Source: Cheilinus undulatus
Lineage: Eukaryota; Chordata; Actinopteri; Labriformes; Labridae
DNA length: 64,000 nucleotides
Assembly (NCBI RefSeq): GCF_018320785.1
Contig: NC_054886.1
Coordinates: 30,391,732-30,455,731 of the forward strand
Direction of reading: 5' to 3'
Below are positions 13,001 through 23,400 of this stretch, in pieces. Position 1 is the first letter of the stretch, and every line of letters starts with the position of its first letter. The notes under the pieces are model-generated. The model ran no database searches and was not told where the DNA came from. It saw only the letters and a list, made by a program, of their open reading frames with translations. The translations under genes and the position numbers were made by a program.

Positions 13001-14955
13001 TGCTGTTTCTACCATGGCCTCTATCTGAAATCAATCTGCTCCTTCATTATTTCATTTTCTGCTCTTTCATGCTCATCCTCTCATCCAGAGAGAACCTGAT
13101 CCTGGTTCTAATGTTCTAGACCGTTCTGACCCATGCAGCTCTCACCCTCCTCTACCTATACAAAGACAGTGAACATGTTGTCAGGTCATAGTCACATTTA
13201 TAAGCTTCATGATAGAAACTAAAGGAGCCAGAGCACACAGCAGAGACATGCATCCATCACTGACAGCTGAGCTCAGTGATATCTAGGGCACATGTTCCCT
13301 TCCCAATACCATATTTCATACTTCAAACATGAGTAAACACATGCTATCCAGTCAGATTTACAGACACTAAATGGACTTAAGGTTCAAAAGCACTGTTTTA
13401 AAGATCTTTAACACCACAGGCTGGATGTCAGTATAGACCAGTGAAGCAGTGGGAGCATTTTAGGGTTAAATGTCTGACGTCAAACGCCACTGTTCTCTAC
13501 AACTGTTGTTGTAAACTGGATATAAAACAGACATGACGTGGTCTTAGATAATTATTAATTCACTGTCTGAATATTCAGTGGCTTTCAGGGGAGCCCCATT
13601 TCCTCTTCACACCACGGTTTTCCAAGTCACATTTCTAATGGATTTTTATTCATTTATTTGGATCCCCATCAGCCTCTACCTACGACCTGCCCGAGGAGAT
13701 AAGGCACGCTGAATCAGTTGATCATTTGAGTCGTTTACTGTCTTCCCTCTTTTGATCATTTTTCTTTCTTAGATCTTCTACTTCTCCGTCAAATCTGACC
13801 TTAAAGCCTCTCTGTCTGCTCTTATTCTTACTGATACTTATGCGATATTTCTACTTCTCCTATTTGGTTTTAAGAGCCCTCCCCACCTGCTTTTATTGTG
13901 TCCCCCTCTGCTGAAGAGGCAAGTATGGAGCAAGAACACTATTAACGATTTTCACTGGTCCATGAGAGCAAGTTTAGTGGAAGCTTGAAGCTTCTCATTG
14001 GTCAATGAAAAGCTTTGCACACTGAGAAAGCAGCAGCTGTGATGATTCATTAGAATAAATCTATAAAGACTCTGATTTTCAGAGAGGTCAAAAATAAGGA
14101 ACAAAAGGCGTTCCCTATCAGTTCAGTCAGGAACGTGCACTTTAGCTTCCAATAAGGAATGATTCCTGATTTTAAGGGGCGGTTGGCAACCCAAAATTAA
14201 ACAACTTAAGTATCGCACAACAAGTTTAATAAAAAATATATAATAAAAACTATCAGAGGACACAAGTTTTTTTACCCACAAAATCCTTGAGAAAAAAGCC
14301 CACCTCACTGATGAGTTCAGGGACTGTCGTAACTCTGGGTCTTATTTCAGTGCAGCGCTGCCACACATGAATGACCTGAGCAGGAATAGATGCAGAATTC
14401 TGCTGATTTGTGGGATTTATTAAGTAATAAATAAGCAAACAAGCAACATATTTCAGATCAGAGCTGTGTTGTAGATAACAAGATGCTTATTAAAGTGATT
14501 TAAGGTTGGATTAGGAGACTTCTGCGTATGACTCAGTGACTGGAAAACAAGTGTATTAAAGAAATGTACTTTCATGGCTAAAAATACACTTTCCCTCAAA
14601 TCTCCATCAAAACTACTGAAGATCAGCAGGTGACACCGTGCCGGTGCTGAGGTTAGAAGACCAGAGACACAACAAGGGTTAGTTTACAGTAAGTTATCAA
14701 CTCTTCATAATGTGAAGACCAGAGCCAAAGATTGGCTACCAGTGATCAGATATTCATAAATTCAAAGAATCATTACAGACAGGATTATACCGTAAATCTA
14801 CTGTCCCGCTCATATTATCCACATATGCCATTAATTCATGTCAAAGCCTCTCATTAATGAGATTAATTTCCTTAATCTCTTAGTTATACCACAGGTGTGA
14901 GGGTCCTACCTGAGCTCCAGAGCCACAGAAACACTATCAGCACTCTCTGATCCAT
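1022..14955 (-). CDS. SRCR/Ig-domain type I membrane receptor (scavenger receptor, DMBT1/CD163-like), 12 exons
   Basis: Predicted cell-surface pattern-recognition receptor of 974 residues. Coding exons in order are 14955-14910 (signal peptide MDQRVLIVFLWLWSS), 12726-12487, 10294-9989, 9402-9097, 8300-7995, 6564-6259, 5437-5135, 3627-3322, 3247-2945 (eight SRCR domains), 2257-1928 (Ig-like), 1311-1226 (transmembrane) and 1108-1022 (tail, stop TGA). Every junction up to the transmembrane exon is phase 1, so each domain is a symmetrical exon that can be duplicated without frame loss. Domains 3, 5 and 7 carry the eight cysteines of group B SRCR (for example CRELGCGAPS). Domains 2, 4, 6 and 8 carry six, and domain 1 is an 80-residue form with four. 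The Ig domain has its cysteine pair (ITCSV, YSCVY) and several N-glycosylation sequons. The helix VVLLGSLLIYDTALYCYF contains an aspartate. The tail of about 29 residues shows no ITAM. The scavenger-receptor role is family knowledge; orthology to a named fish gene is not established. Confidence 0.85.
3853..4764. mobile_element. Non-autonomous DNA transposon with TTAA target duplication (Kolobok- or piggyBac-like)
   Basis: The element is flanked by TTAA at 3849-3852 and 4765-4768. Its ends are inverted repeats: ACCCTGTAAAGTGAAAT at the left and, read inward on the other strand, ACCCTGTGAAGTTAAAAT at the right. The sister cassette at 7618-7635 shows the same flanks joined at a single TTAA, so the boundaries are exact. 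No transposase frame is present. After removing the nested solo LTR the element is under 600 bases. TTAA duplication is typical of piggyBac and Kolobok; I cannot separate the two here. Confidence 0.8.
4034..4357 (+). mobile_element. Solo LTR of an endogenous retrovirus-like family, nested in a DNA transposon
   Basis: A 324-base fossil that begins TGTGG and ends CTACA, with a TATAAAA-type promoter box near 4264. It is about the same length as, and clearly related to, the solo LTR at 44543-44849. It sits inside the TTAA-flanked element and is therefore younger than that insertion. No internal virus-like genes accompany it. The flanking four bases are similar but not identical. Confidence 0.65.
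5500..5672 (+). mobile_element. LINE reverse-transcriptase scrap (cassette copy 3)
   Basis: Translated on the plus strand this gives a decayed reverse-transcriptase core of the kind GVPQ...LSP..FS followed by NADD, matching the usual GVPQGS...YADD spacing of fish LINEs. Related scraps lie at the matching place in cassette copies 1 and 2, so the LINE fragment predates the duplication and was carried along. Confidence 0.55.
5674..5765. mobile_element. Interspersed repeat start, hAT-like (CAGGGTTGGACAAC)
   Basis: CAGGGTTGGACAACTGGTGG followed by a GC-richer stretch resembles the 5' end of non-autonomous hAT elements common in fish. Also present at 8537 in cassette copy 2 but absent after the LINE scrap in copy 1, so it was gained or lost after the first duplication step. 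The right end is not defined. Confidence 0.4.
6259..8534 (-). repeat. SRCR two-exon cassette, copy 2
   Basis: Second copy of the cassette: six-cysteine exon 8300-7995 and eight-cysteine exon 6564-6259. Its intron holds roughly 850 bases (about 6645-7500) that the other two copies lack at the matching point, either an insertion here or a loss in both others. At 7624-7627 it retains the undisturbed TTAA into which copy 3 received a transposon. Confidence 0.8.
8360..8534 (+). mobile_element. LINE reverse-transcriptase scrap (cassette copy 2)
   Basis: Same fragment as at 5500-5672, with the reading around NADD again interrupted. It lies just upstream (in gene sense) of the six-cysteine SRCR exon of copy 2. 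Confidence 0.55.
8537..8628. mobile_element. Interspersed repeat start, hAT-like, second copy
   Basis: Copy of the repeat at 5674 in the same position of cassette copy 2, with small differences. Sequence similarity between the two cassettes continues past it to about 8900. Confidence 0.4.
9097..10529 (-). repeat. SRCR two-exon cassette, copy 1
   Basis: This unit holds a six-cysteine SRCR exon (10294-9989), an intron, an eight-cysteine SRCR exon (9402-9097) and a LINE scrap upstream at about 10355-10529. Exons and much of the intron match the copies at 6259-8534 and 3322-5672. The shared intronic text around 9505-9620, with its GAAGGAGGAATCAGAGC stretch, shows that the block was duplicated as genomic DNA rather than by convergence of exons. 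Confidence 0.8.
10355..10529 (+). mobile_element. LINE reverse-transcriptase scrap (cassette copy 1)
   Basis: The clearest of the three: the plus-strand frame reads SRGVPQKSNLSPVLFSALHF, then YLYHCNADDF. This is the conserved PQG and YADD region of a non-LTR reverse transcriptase with substitutions at key positions. Confidence 0.6.
10580..10791 (+). mobile_element. LINE reverse-transcriptase fragment
   Basis: The plus-strand translation includes SSPQGCALNPLLYAVYTHDC and then KYADDTT. These are the PQGC...SPLL.SLYTHDC and [FY]ADD blocks of a fish non-LTR retrotransposon reverse transcriptase. Only this short section remains. It differs from the nearby scrap ending at 10529, so two LINE pieces abut here, in an intron of the SRCR receptor. 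Confidence 0.8.
10800..12486. other. Intron of the SRCR receptor, no gene seen
   Basis: Intron between SRCR exons 1 and 2. It holds a run of T at about 11400-11417 and AT-rich text. Short open frames (for example 11111-11338 on the minus strand) lack any recognisable motif. Confidence 0.6.
12727..14909. other. First intron of the SRCR receptor, no gene seen
   Basis: Separates the signal-peptide exon from the first SRCR exon. No extra SRCR exon was found by reading for the cysteine pattern on the minus strand. A segment near 14100-14210 with a GGGGCGGTTGGCAACCC palindrome-like core looks like repeat debris. Confidence 0.5.
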
Positions 14956-15060
14956 CACTGTCACCTCAGCAGCCTGTCCCTCTCTGTGTCCCTCCCCGGC
15001 TGTTCGTCTTCTTTATCAAGCCTTCACGTCCTGCCCACTGACACTCATCGGCCTTTTTTT
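14956..15060 (-). promoter_or_regulatory. Probable 5' UTR and promoter of the SRCR receptor
   Basis: Immediately upstream (in gene sense) of the start codon at 14955-14953 the sequence is CT/GA-rich. It carries a TATA-like TTGATAAAG at about 15012-15020, some 60 bases before the ATG. No transcript start is known; the call rests on position only. Confidence 0.25.
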
Positions 15061-15633
15061 CTAATCTATTTCCTGTTCAGCTCATACTTTTAATCACAAA
15101 CTAGTTTTAAAAAAGCAGAAAGACACCAACATTTATAACCAAGTGATAGAAAAATATCCCAGCAGCCATCAGTCAGATCAACAAGTCCAGCTTTATCCCT
15201 CAAGTTCAAAAATGCTTCATTGGCATTAATGGTTAAAAAGAAAACAGTCAAAGCAGAAACTAGTGCATGAAATAATTTATCCAGTGAGGATAACATGGAT
15301 TCCATATCTGGGTCAGGTGTGTGATCCCAGAAGGGCCGAGGGTTTCTGACCTGACAGTGTGAGCTGTATTTCACAGAGTTGGAAGTTTCTGCCATTTTTT
15401 TCAATGTTATGGATGTATGGACATTGTTTACATCGTCACCTTTGAAGAAGAATAAAGAGGGACTTGTTTCAGTGGCGTGGCAGGAAGATTTTTTTTGAGG
15501 AAGCCAAATAAGACAAGACCTTTAAATCTATACAGCTTTTAGACTGTTTTTCACTTAAAGAAAGTGTTGCTGCTGCTAATGTTGCCAGATATGCTTTTAA
15601 AGTTTGTTTTACTCACATGTATAGATGCAGCTA
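15061..15633. other. Intergenic, unassigned open frame
   Basis: A 104-codon minus-strand frame (15404-15090) reads through hydrophobic and charged stretches but matches no family I know and has no convincing splice or promoter context. I treat it as chance or repeat-derived. Confidence 0.4.
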
Positions 15634-16400
15634 GGGATGCACCGATCCACTTTTTTACAGTTCCAATCTGATTCCGATAAATATGTGCCACTACGGATAC
15701 TGATTCCGACATATATATATATTTTTTTTTTAACAATTATTATTGTTGTTGGTATAATGTGTGAGGTTACATGAGGCTGTAGTAAACCACCCAGCTCCTC
15801 TTATTAAAAAGCAAAATAATACAAAAATGAATTGAATTTAAATGAATTCTAAACAAATCTAGTTGAACTACTACTAAACATTGATGTACTAGTTGGTTAA
15901 ACTAATTACCTATCATTTTTATGAACGCGTGCTTGAAATCCCTGTCTATAATGCTCTTTTAAACTGTAATGACCCTCCCGCCACTAGAGACTGCTGTAGC
16001 TTCAGTTAATGGCCGCAGCCTTCCTCTCTGACCCTTCACCCGGTGTCAACAATCAGTAGCCTATTGATGGCTAACGGCAGTTAGCGACAGTTTTCCAAAG
16101 GAGTAAATGGAAATAAAGTGGTATGTGGAATATGTGGTATATGTCCATCTTGTCCGCAGCTGCTCCTCAGATACGTTTTGAGCAAGATATAATGCTGGCA
16201 ACAATAAGCCCCATTAGAATCTCACGGTTTCTCTTCATTTGGTCATCCTGCTTTTTTGTGCTAATGCTCCTTACTAACTTCAGGGCTTCGTCAATTCTTA
16301 TACGTCCAAAAAGCTTCAGTTTCACAGCACAATCTATGTGACTTTTGATTTACCGTGCCTCTCAAACCTAGTTACTCTCCAAAAAAAATCAGCTTTACTA
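15634..16400. mobile_element. Decayed repeat, probably hAT-type
   Basis: The block opens with AGGGATGCACCGATCCAC and a nearby TTCCGATAAATATG, the look of a frequent fish hAT terminal region. Its right part (about 15960-16380) is GC-richer and unlike the surrounding AT-rich DNA. I did not find matching ends, so limits are approximate. Confidence 0.35.
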
Positions 16401-17462
16401 CACTAAAGCTACACCCTGCAGAAATGTAGCAAGCTGAGCTACTAGTTACACTACAAAAGCAACTGCCCTACTTTGAAGCTATTCTAAATTATTATGTATC
16501 TTTCATATATTATTGTCTTTATTGTTGCTAATTTTAATGTTATAAACTTTTTTGTCTATGCTAACTCTGTGTGATTAGCTGGGCTGCTCTGTTGAAGATA
16601 CTGACTTTAGTAAAACATAATTGATCTTATATTAAGGTATATTTCTAAAGCTGTGTAGGTTTAAGAACCCACTACCAAGCGGTGTAAAATAATTAAAAAT
16701 AGCCCAGATTTTATATGTTTTATCACTAAAGAGCTCACTATGTGTAGCCTGTGCATCACTTATTTTAAAATTATTAAGAATTTTATTCTTTTTTGAGACA
16801 TTCTTTATAAAGACGAAGGTTACATGTGATAAAGGCATATTATTTTTTCTGAAACCATGTTACTATAATACCTATACACTTTTGAATGCAGAACTACTTT
16901 AAACATTGCATCTTTGAATTGTAGTTTTACTCTTAGATCAATGATCTGGACCCTTTTCCACCATTTAAATTATATTATATACAATTCTTTTACCAAAAAT
17001 AACCTGTCTCCATCATTATCAGCCTCACAGTTTAAAGACATTTTAAGGCAATATTTTCATCTGCATCATTATCTGATCACTGTCATGTTGAATTTAGTTT
17101 GTGCTGCTGCCTTCTTTCTGTTTTAGTCTTGATAAAGTTACCTGCTCATTCTCTCAAAGACCTTAAGAATCACGCAGCTCTGATCTCACTTACCAACATG
17201 ATCAGAACGCTACGTTATAATGAGTCATAACAAACTGGAGCAAACGAGGCAGAGGATGAAACCACTCCAATTATGGACAAATATTATCTTAAGTAGGAGT
17301 AAAGTTGTTTGATGTACTGTTTAGATGTGTTCTCGAGCTTTAGCCACACACCTACCCGTCATCCACGTCTGAGTCAGAGGGCTCCAGGTAGTAGACCCAT
17401 CCCATGCAGCAAGTTTTGGGCTCCAGTTCCCCTAGAATGCACGGACATGGCGCATCTGATGC
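16401..17462. other. AT-rich stretch, possible 3' UTR of the gene at 17.5-24 kb
   Basis: This is downstream of the predicted stop at 17463-17465 of the minus-strand gene. The segment 17345-17462 continues the last exon and has a downstream GGTAGGT that could be a splice donor. A minus-strand AATAAA-like signal lies near 16782. No other gene is visible. Confidence 0.3.
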
Positions 17463-20400
17463 TCAGTAACAGCTGGAAAGAGGTTTAAAGTTCTGTCGTT
17501 AAATAAAGGTGCAGAATGCTCTTGTTACTGTTACTGTTACCTTTCTCGGGGGTTTGTTTTGTTATTTTACCCAGGATTCACCTGTTTTTCCTCGAAGGTA
17601 GTTCATGCAGCTGTAGGGACGATGCATTCTTGCTCATGATGTCAGCGTCGCGCAGGAGTACGGAGTAAAGACCATTCTGAGGCGTAGCCCAACGTGGACA
17701 AACTGGAAATGGAAAGTAAATCAGCACGGCTTGGTTTGGATAGGCTGTGATCGGCCATGACTGGATCAAAAGTCATGGTGGAAAAGCTCAATGATAGGAC
17801 TGTAGCTAAATTCAAGGAAGCTTTTCCAGCTCCTTGGAACTATATGGCACAAGCTCTTGTCCCTGATTCTACACCCCCGTCTACTCTCATGATGCTTCAG
17901 CACTCAGATCACAACTAGGAACTTTTATTACATAGGATTTGTTGGCAGTAGCATATTTATCATTTATTTAATCTAGCTTTAGCTACTGTGTGCTTGTTCT
18001 GCAGAGACGCTCTGCAGAACAAGCACAATTGCTGTATGTTGCTGTTTTTACAGATGTCACACCTGTAGAGGAGAGAGCACACTGTTTACATTATTACAAA
18101 AATCATGATTCAATCAAGAGAGGCCAGACGAGGAGAAAACTAAAGGACTAGCAGGAACATTCCTGGGAAAAGTCTGAGAGAAGAGCTGAGCTGTTTGTGG
18201 TCACAGATGCAGCTCACTTGAGTAAACTTAGAAAGTTTTTAGGAGTTCTATGCATGTGTGAATAGAGCTTTACATTGTTATACTAATGACGGCACCCAGT
18301 CATTAATACAGTTGTTACAGTTCTCCTTTACTATCTCTTACTTTTATGCACTAGTTCACCTTTACAACCTGTTTGCACCTTGCTGCTTCTTATTTGATTT
18401 CTCTCTATTTGTGTGCTGTTAAATATAGAAAGCTGTTTTTAGTCATCAGTTGTCTCTAAGGGCTGGTCTATCTGTCTTTGAGTGAAAAAAAAACTACATC
18501 CTGTCACGCAGCACACCAGCTCTTATTGCTCAATGTTTTTATCAGATTGATTTTGAGTTTTGGAAAATGTGACACAGCTGTGAACCTGTGGGGGAGCTTA
18601 CTTAGAAATGTTTGATAAGAAGTGGCACTCAGATGGTTTGGTTGATATTTTTCTTCTTACCAGAAATCAAGTGACAGGATGATGAGTTTAAAAAATAAAA
18701 ACGGACACAACTGCTACTTATATAACTAAATATCTAAAGTTGACCAACTAAAATAAGAATTAAAATTCTCCAGTCTTTCACTGGTATGTGTGTATAATGT
18801 ATACATTTTATCATCCGTCTTACCAAAGTCTGACTGAGTCAAATGAATGTCGTTCAACTCTTCAGGCCAGATGTCATAAACTATAAAAAATACACGACAT
18901 AAAACATTATGAACTTGTATAAATACATGTGTATATACATATACATTAATTTACATTAAAAATTATCTTCAAAGTAAAAATAACTATAGTAATTTTAATG
19001 ATATAAAAACCTATATGGTTCATTTGGAAAGGATTAAAGGTTAGGTTAAGATCTTATTATTATTTTACAGTGATAAGAATAAGTGATAAGCTGTTTGCAT
19101 CAATACTACAAATGCAAAATCTGACTTTCAAACAAATGCACACCATTTTTCTAACAAACCATGCTTCATAAACTAATACGACATGCCCTACGATTAAAAA
19201 CTAACAGAATTCATGAACACAGAGACTTAAATCATACAGTGACAAGCCCGAAGTTCTACAAAGAAAAAAAGACGGTCACGTTGACTTTTGTCAGTAATGT
19301 TCTGCCTCAGATTTTCTGACAAATGTCCCAACCACTCCATCACAACAGCAGGGGGCGCTGCTTGTGGCGGTCCAAAAGGGGTAGTGAGGAAAGGCAGCGG
19401 AAAACCATTTCCGGGTCGCTACCACTCCCTGGAAAACACACAATTACGCTTTAATTGTCAACAAAAACAGTGGTTGGATCATGGCATATTCGAGTCAAAA
19501 ATGTAATTGTAGTGTCCTCTTGGGGTTCAGATAACAAACAAACACACCTGTATTTAAGTTTCCACGATTGGACAGCGGGGATCAGGAAAGACAAAGAAGC
19601 CACTTTAAAAATACTTAAAGATGTGCTTTGCCTGAAGGCGGGACTAAAGACTCGTGCTTTGGTGTAAAGACAGTTCATCACTGCAGCATGTACCCACAGC
19701 TTTGGTTTTATCTTAACTAACATTCTCCAGCTTTTAAAAACGAAAATCCCCATTAAGCAGACCTGGGTCTGTCTCCTCACTCATCACTGCTGGCTGTGTC
19801 TGACCCTCTCACCTCTTCACCCCCAGACACATAAACATCCACGCTGGAGGACTAGGGGAGCAAGTTGTGGTCAAACTTAGTCGTATGATTAAACTGCGTT
19901 ATTCTTTTTAACGCGTTAAGGTTTCAGGATTGATCACAAGCGTTAATGCATTGATGTTAACAGCCCTATTATAAATATTACCAGTCCAAATAAGTGCCTA
20001 GTGAGTTGCCATACCTTTATCTGGAGCACAGACAGAGCAGTGAACGTACACTGGGTCCTGTCCTCTACATTCTGACTGATGTACCACAGTGAATGCTCAT
20101 CCAGGAATCAGATTACAGTCCTTTAAACCTCCCTCCATTTCTGTCAAAGCAGCAAAACACTGTTAAAATGCTCTAATACAAACATGAGTCCTGCACTCAA
20201 AATATTAAGGAAGTAAATGTAATTATATGACACAAAATAAACTTGATGTAACATAAGTAATAAAACAGCATTTTATATAAATATATGGTAAAAGTTCAGT
20301 ATAACTACTGATGCATTAATGCTTCAATTATTGTAATGTTATAGATTGTTAAGCTTGTTCATTTGAATACATTAAAGCAGGGGTGTCCAAACCATGGCCC

Positions 20401-23400
20401 GGGGGCCAAATGCAGCCCTTGGCCTATTTTTAATTATGCCCTGAGAAAATTCCAAACCATAAATGAAAAATGGCCCACATTAGAATATGAAGCTCATGCT
20501 TGGCTGTAGTGTGACTTTAGTCTGTGTTTTTATTAACAGACAAGAATACTTTTGTGTTACCTTGGGGGCTAACCAGGGGCGGACTGGGGGGAAAAAGTGG
20601 CCCAGGAGTCATTGTCAGACTGGCCCATTTAATGCACGGTAGGGCGAGCCAGCCAGCTGGCACCACACGTTTTATGTAACATGATGAAAAAAATCTATGC
20701 ATCTGGTGTTTTGACTTTAATTTATACACTTATTAATAAACTGAAGAACCCAACTGGTTTATGTTGACAGTGGGGCAGGGGTAGAAAGTGACTCATTACA
20801 TTTACTCAAATTACTGTAAATGAGTAGCTTTTAATGTACTATTGCTTTTTGTGTAGTTTTTAAAATCACTATTACTTAAGTATTTTTTGACTGAAGTATT
20901 GTACTTAATGACATTTTAAAAGCATCAAGTACTGAGTAAAGAAATAAACACTATCATTTTTGTTAATTATTAGATAGCAAAAGTCATGTGGCCCAGATGG
21001 GGCCCGGATCATCCACGGGATTTGGGACGGATCCGTACAACGGACCCGGGCCAGTGTCCTTTGTCACAACGGGCCGATACCGGTTTGATTCCGTTTTACA
21101 CCTCTGGACCGGCACTGGGCCAGCTTCAGAATGGATGTGGGCCACAGCTGCATCAGTTCCATACCGGATCTGGCCCAGACTTTAAAAGACACTAGACCAG
21201 ATCAGTAAAACGGACCTAGGCCTGTGTCAGAGGTTCCGTACCGTATCTGGCCCTGAGTCAAAAAGATACTGGGCCAGATTGGTAAAACGGGCCCAGCCAA
21301 GTGTGTAATGTGATTCCATATGAGAATTAATTCAGATATTACCCATTCTAAGTTCAGAATGGATAATATCTGAATTAATTCTGATACAGAATCACATCAC
21401 AAATGGGCTTTATACTATCATCTATTTCTAAACTTCAAACAAAAACAAGAATTCTTCAAATTTACATTTGAACCACTCATTTTAAAATGAGTTCTATATT
21501 TCTAGAAATGGTTTTACACAGTTTGACACAAAGGGCATTTAGTAAAGTGGAAAAATGTTTAGAAATTGCATGGAAACTGGAATTTTTCTGATCATTTTAC
21601 CTAAATCATTACATGCATCACTGAATTTGTACCCAACACATGATGCATCCACTCCAAAAAAAAAAAAAGAAATCTGATTTACTTTACTTGAGCCATTACT
21701 GGCCCTTGTGTTTTTATCAGGGCACACCAACAGCAGTGTGGGACAAAAATTTTGATGTATGTTTCACATCTCCAATCAGAATCAGAACCCAGTATTATTG
21801 GCATTTGCATGTACATGTACAAACAAGGAATTTGACTTAGTACCAAACAAACGTGACAGAGGAAGAGTAAAAATATTAAGATGCTAGTAAAAACATTAAG
21901 GGGCAAGAAACCAAAAATTGATTTAAAAAAATACAGTCGCAAAATGAAAATATAAAATACTATATAAATGTCACAAACATGTTTATAAAAGTTTAAAATA
22001 AGAAGAAACTTTATAGATATGCAGGTATAGATGGATAGGATATAGTGCCATTTCCAACTACTTTATTTTTCATTATGCCAGCACAACTGTTAATTATTTT
22101 CATCACGGATTATTTAATCAGTACCACACAGTATTTACACTCATGACCAAAATAAGAGCTATGCATTCAAAATCAGACACAGAATAGAGAGTTGCTACAT
22201 TCATGTCTTATGACTTATGAGGAAGTCACAAAATTCTATGAAAACGAAAATCTTAAGGGCAGATATTTTCTAACGACTTTGAAGATAAACATTGAACATT
22301 GGACTTATGATGCACCAAACCAAGTAAAATACAATGAAATAAATTTAATAGGTTTTCTGGTAGGGGCTCTAACATGTAGCAATACCTTGTACAAAGATCA
22401 ATGTAAATATAAATGTAGAAATGCATAAGTGACAATACAACAAATACCAATATCCAAATAGTACAAAAAATGTACAAAAATGTGTGCCTACAAAAGTTCA
22501 GCCAATCCTGGACATGACTCTCCAGTCATACTGACAAAGTATTAAACACTGTATCAGATAAATAATCAAAGAAAAGAGCAATAAATATTCAAGAGAAGAT
22601 GTTGCATTTTTTATACACAAGTCTTGAATGCATAAGGCTCCCTCTAGCGGCTAAAAATGTTAGAACTGAAAAAAGGTCCTAACATTGTTAAGAGCAAGAT
22701 AACCACAAACTCATATTGGAGAGTCATTAAATAAAACACCTGTTCAAAGACACTTAATGCAATGCGTTAAATGGTGTCACTCAATAGATAAATCTATTAG
22801 ACTTATGAATACCTCAATAGATTTATAAAAGGAAACAATCTGAAATGAATTAAAATACATTTCGATTATCAAGCAGACCTTGGACATGACTCTCCAGTCA
22901 CAAAGACAAAGAATTAAAACACTATCAGATATATAATCAAAGAGAAGAGCAATATTTCCTATTTAAACATGCCTATTACATAGCTGTTTGGGTTAAGGGG
23001 AACAATGTCTGACATGTTCACCTTATTGGATTACCGTTGATTAATTTGTATTTTACGTCCTAAGTGATTTACATGTCTTACAAAAACACACATTAGATTG
23101 AGAAAATCTGAAAGTATAAACTCACCTGCTGGCCACCATGTGTTTTGCTCTGCAGTGCACTCGGTAGACTCGGTAGTGCACAAGGTAGACATCCGTCAAG
23201 CTTTCTCATATAACCCTATCACTGTGTAAGTGAAGAGACGAATAATGAAGACATTTCATGCTGTAATCAAAGATAATAAAATCAGAGAGGTGAGAACAAC
23301 AGAAAAGATAACTTCTGAATATTGCAGGAAAAAAAAAACAATACAAAAACAGCTCGATTATTCTCAATTCTCCCCGCAAAACCTCAGCTTACGTCACATT

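Noticed and set aside
15090-15404. 104-codon minus-strand frame as a gene
   Set aside because: No recognisable motif, no promoter or splice support.
22501-22954. Direct repeats as a CRISPR-like array
   Set aside because: Only two long imperfect copies in a vertebrate genome; CRISPR is not applicable.
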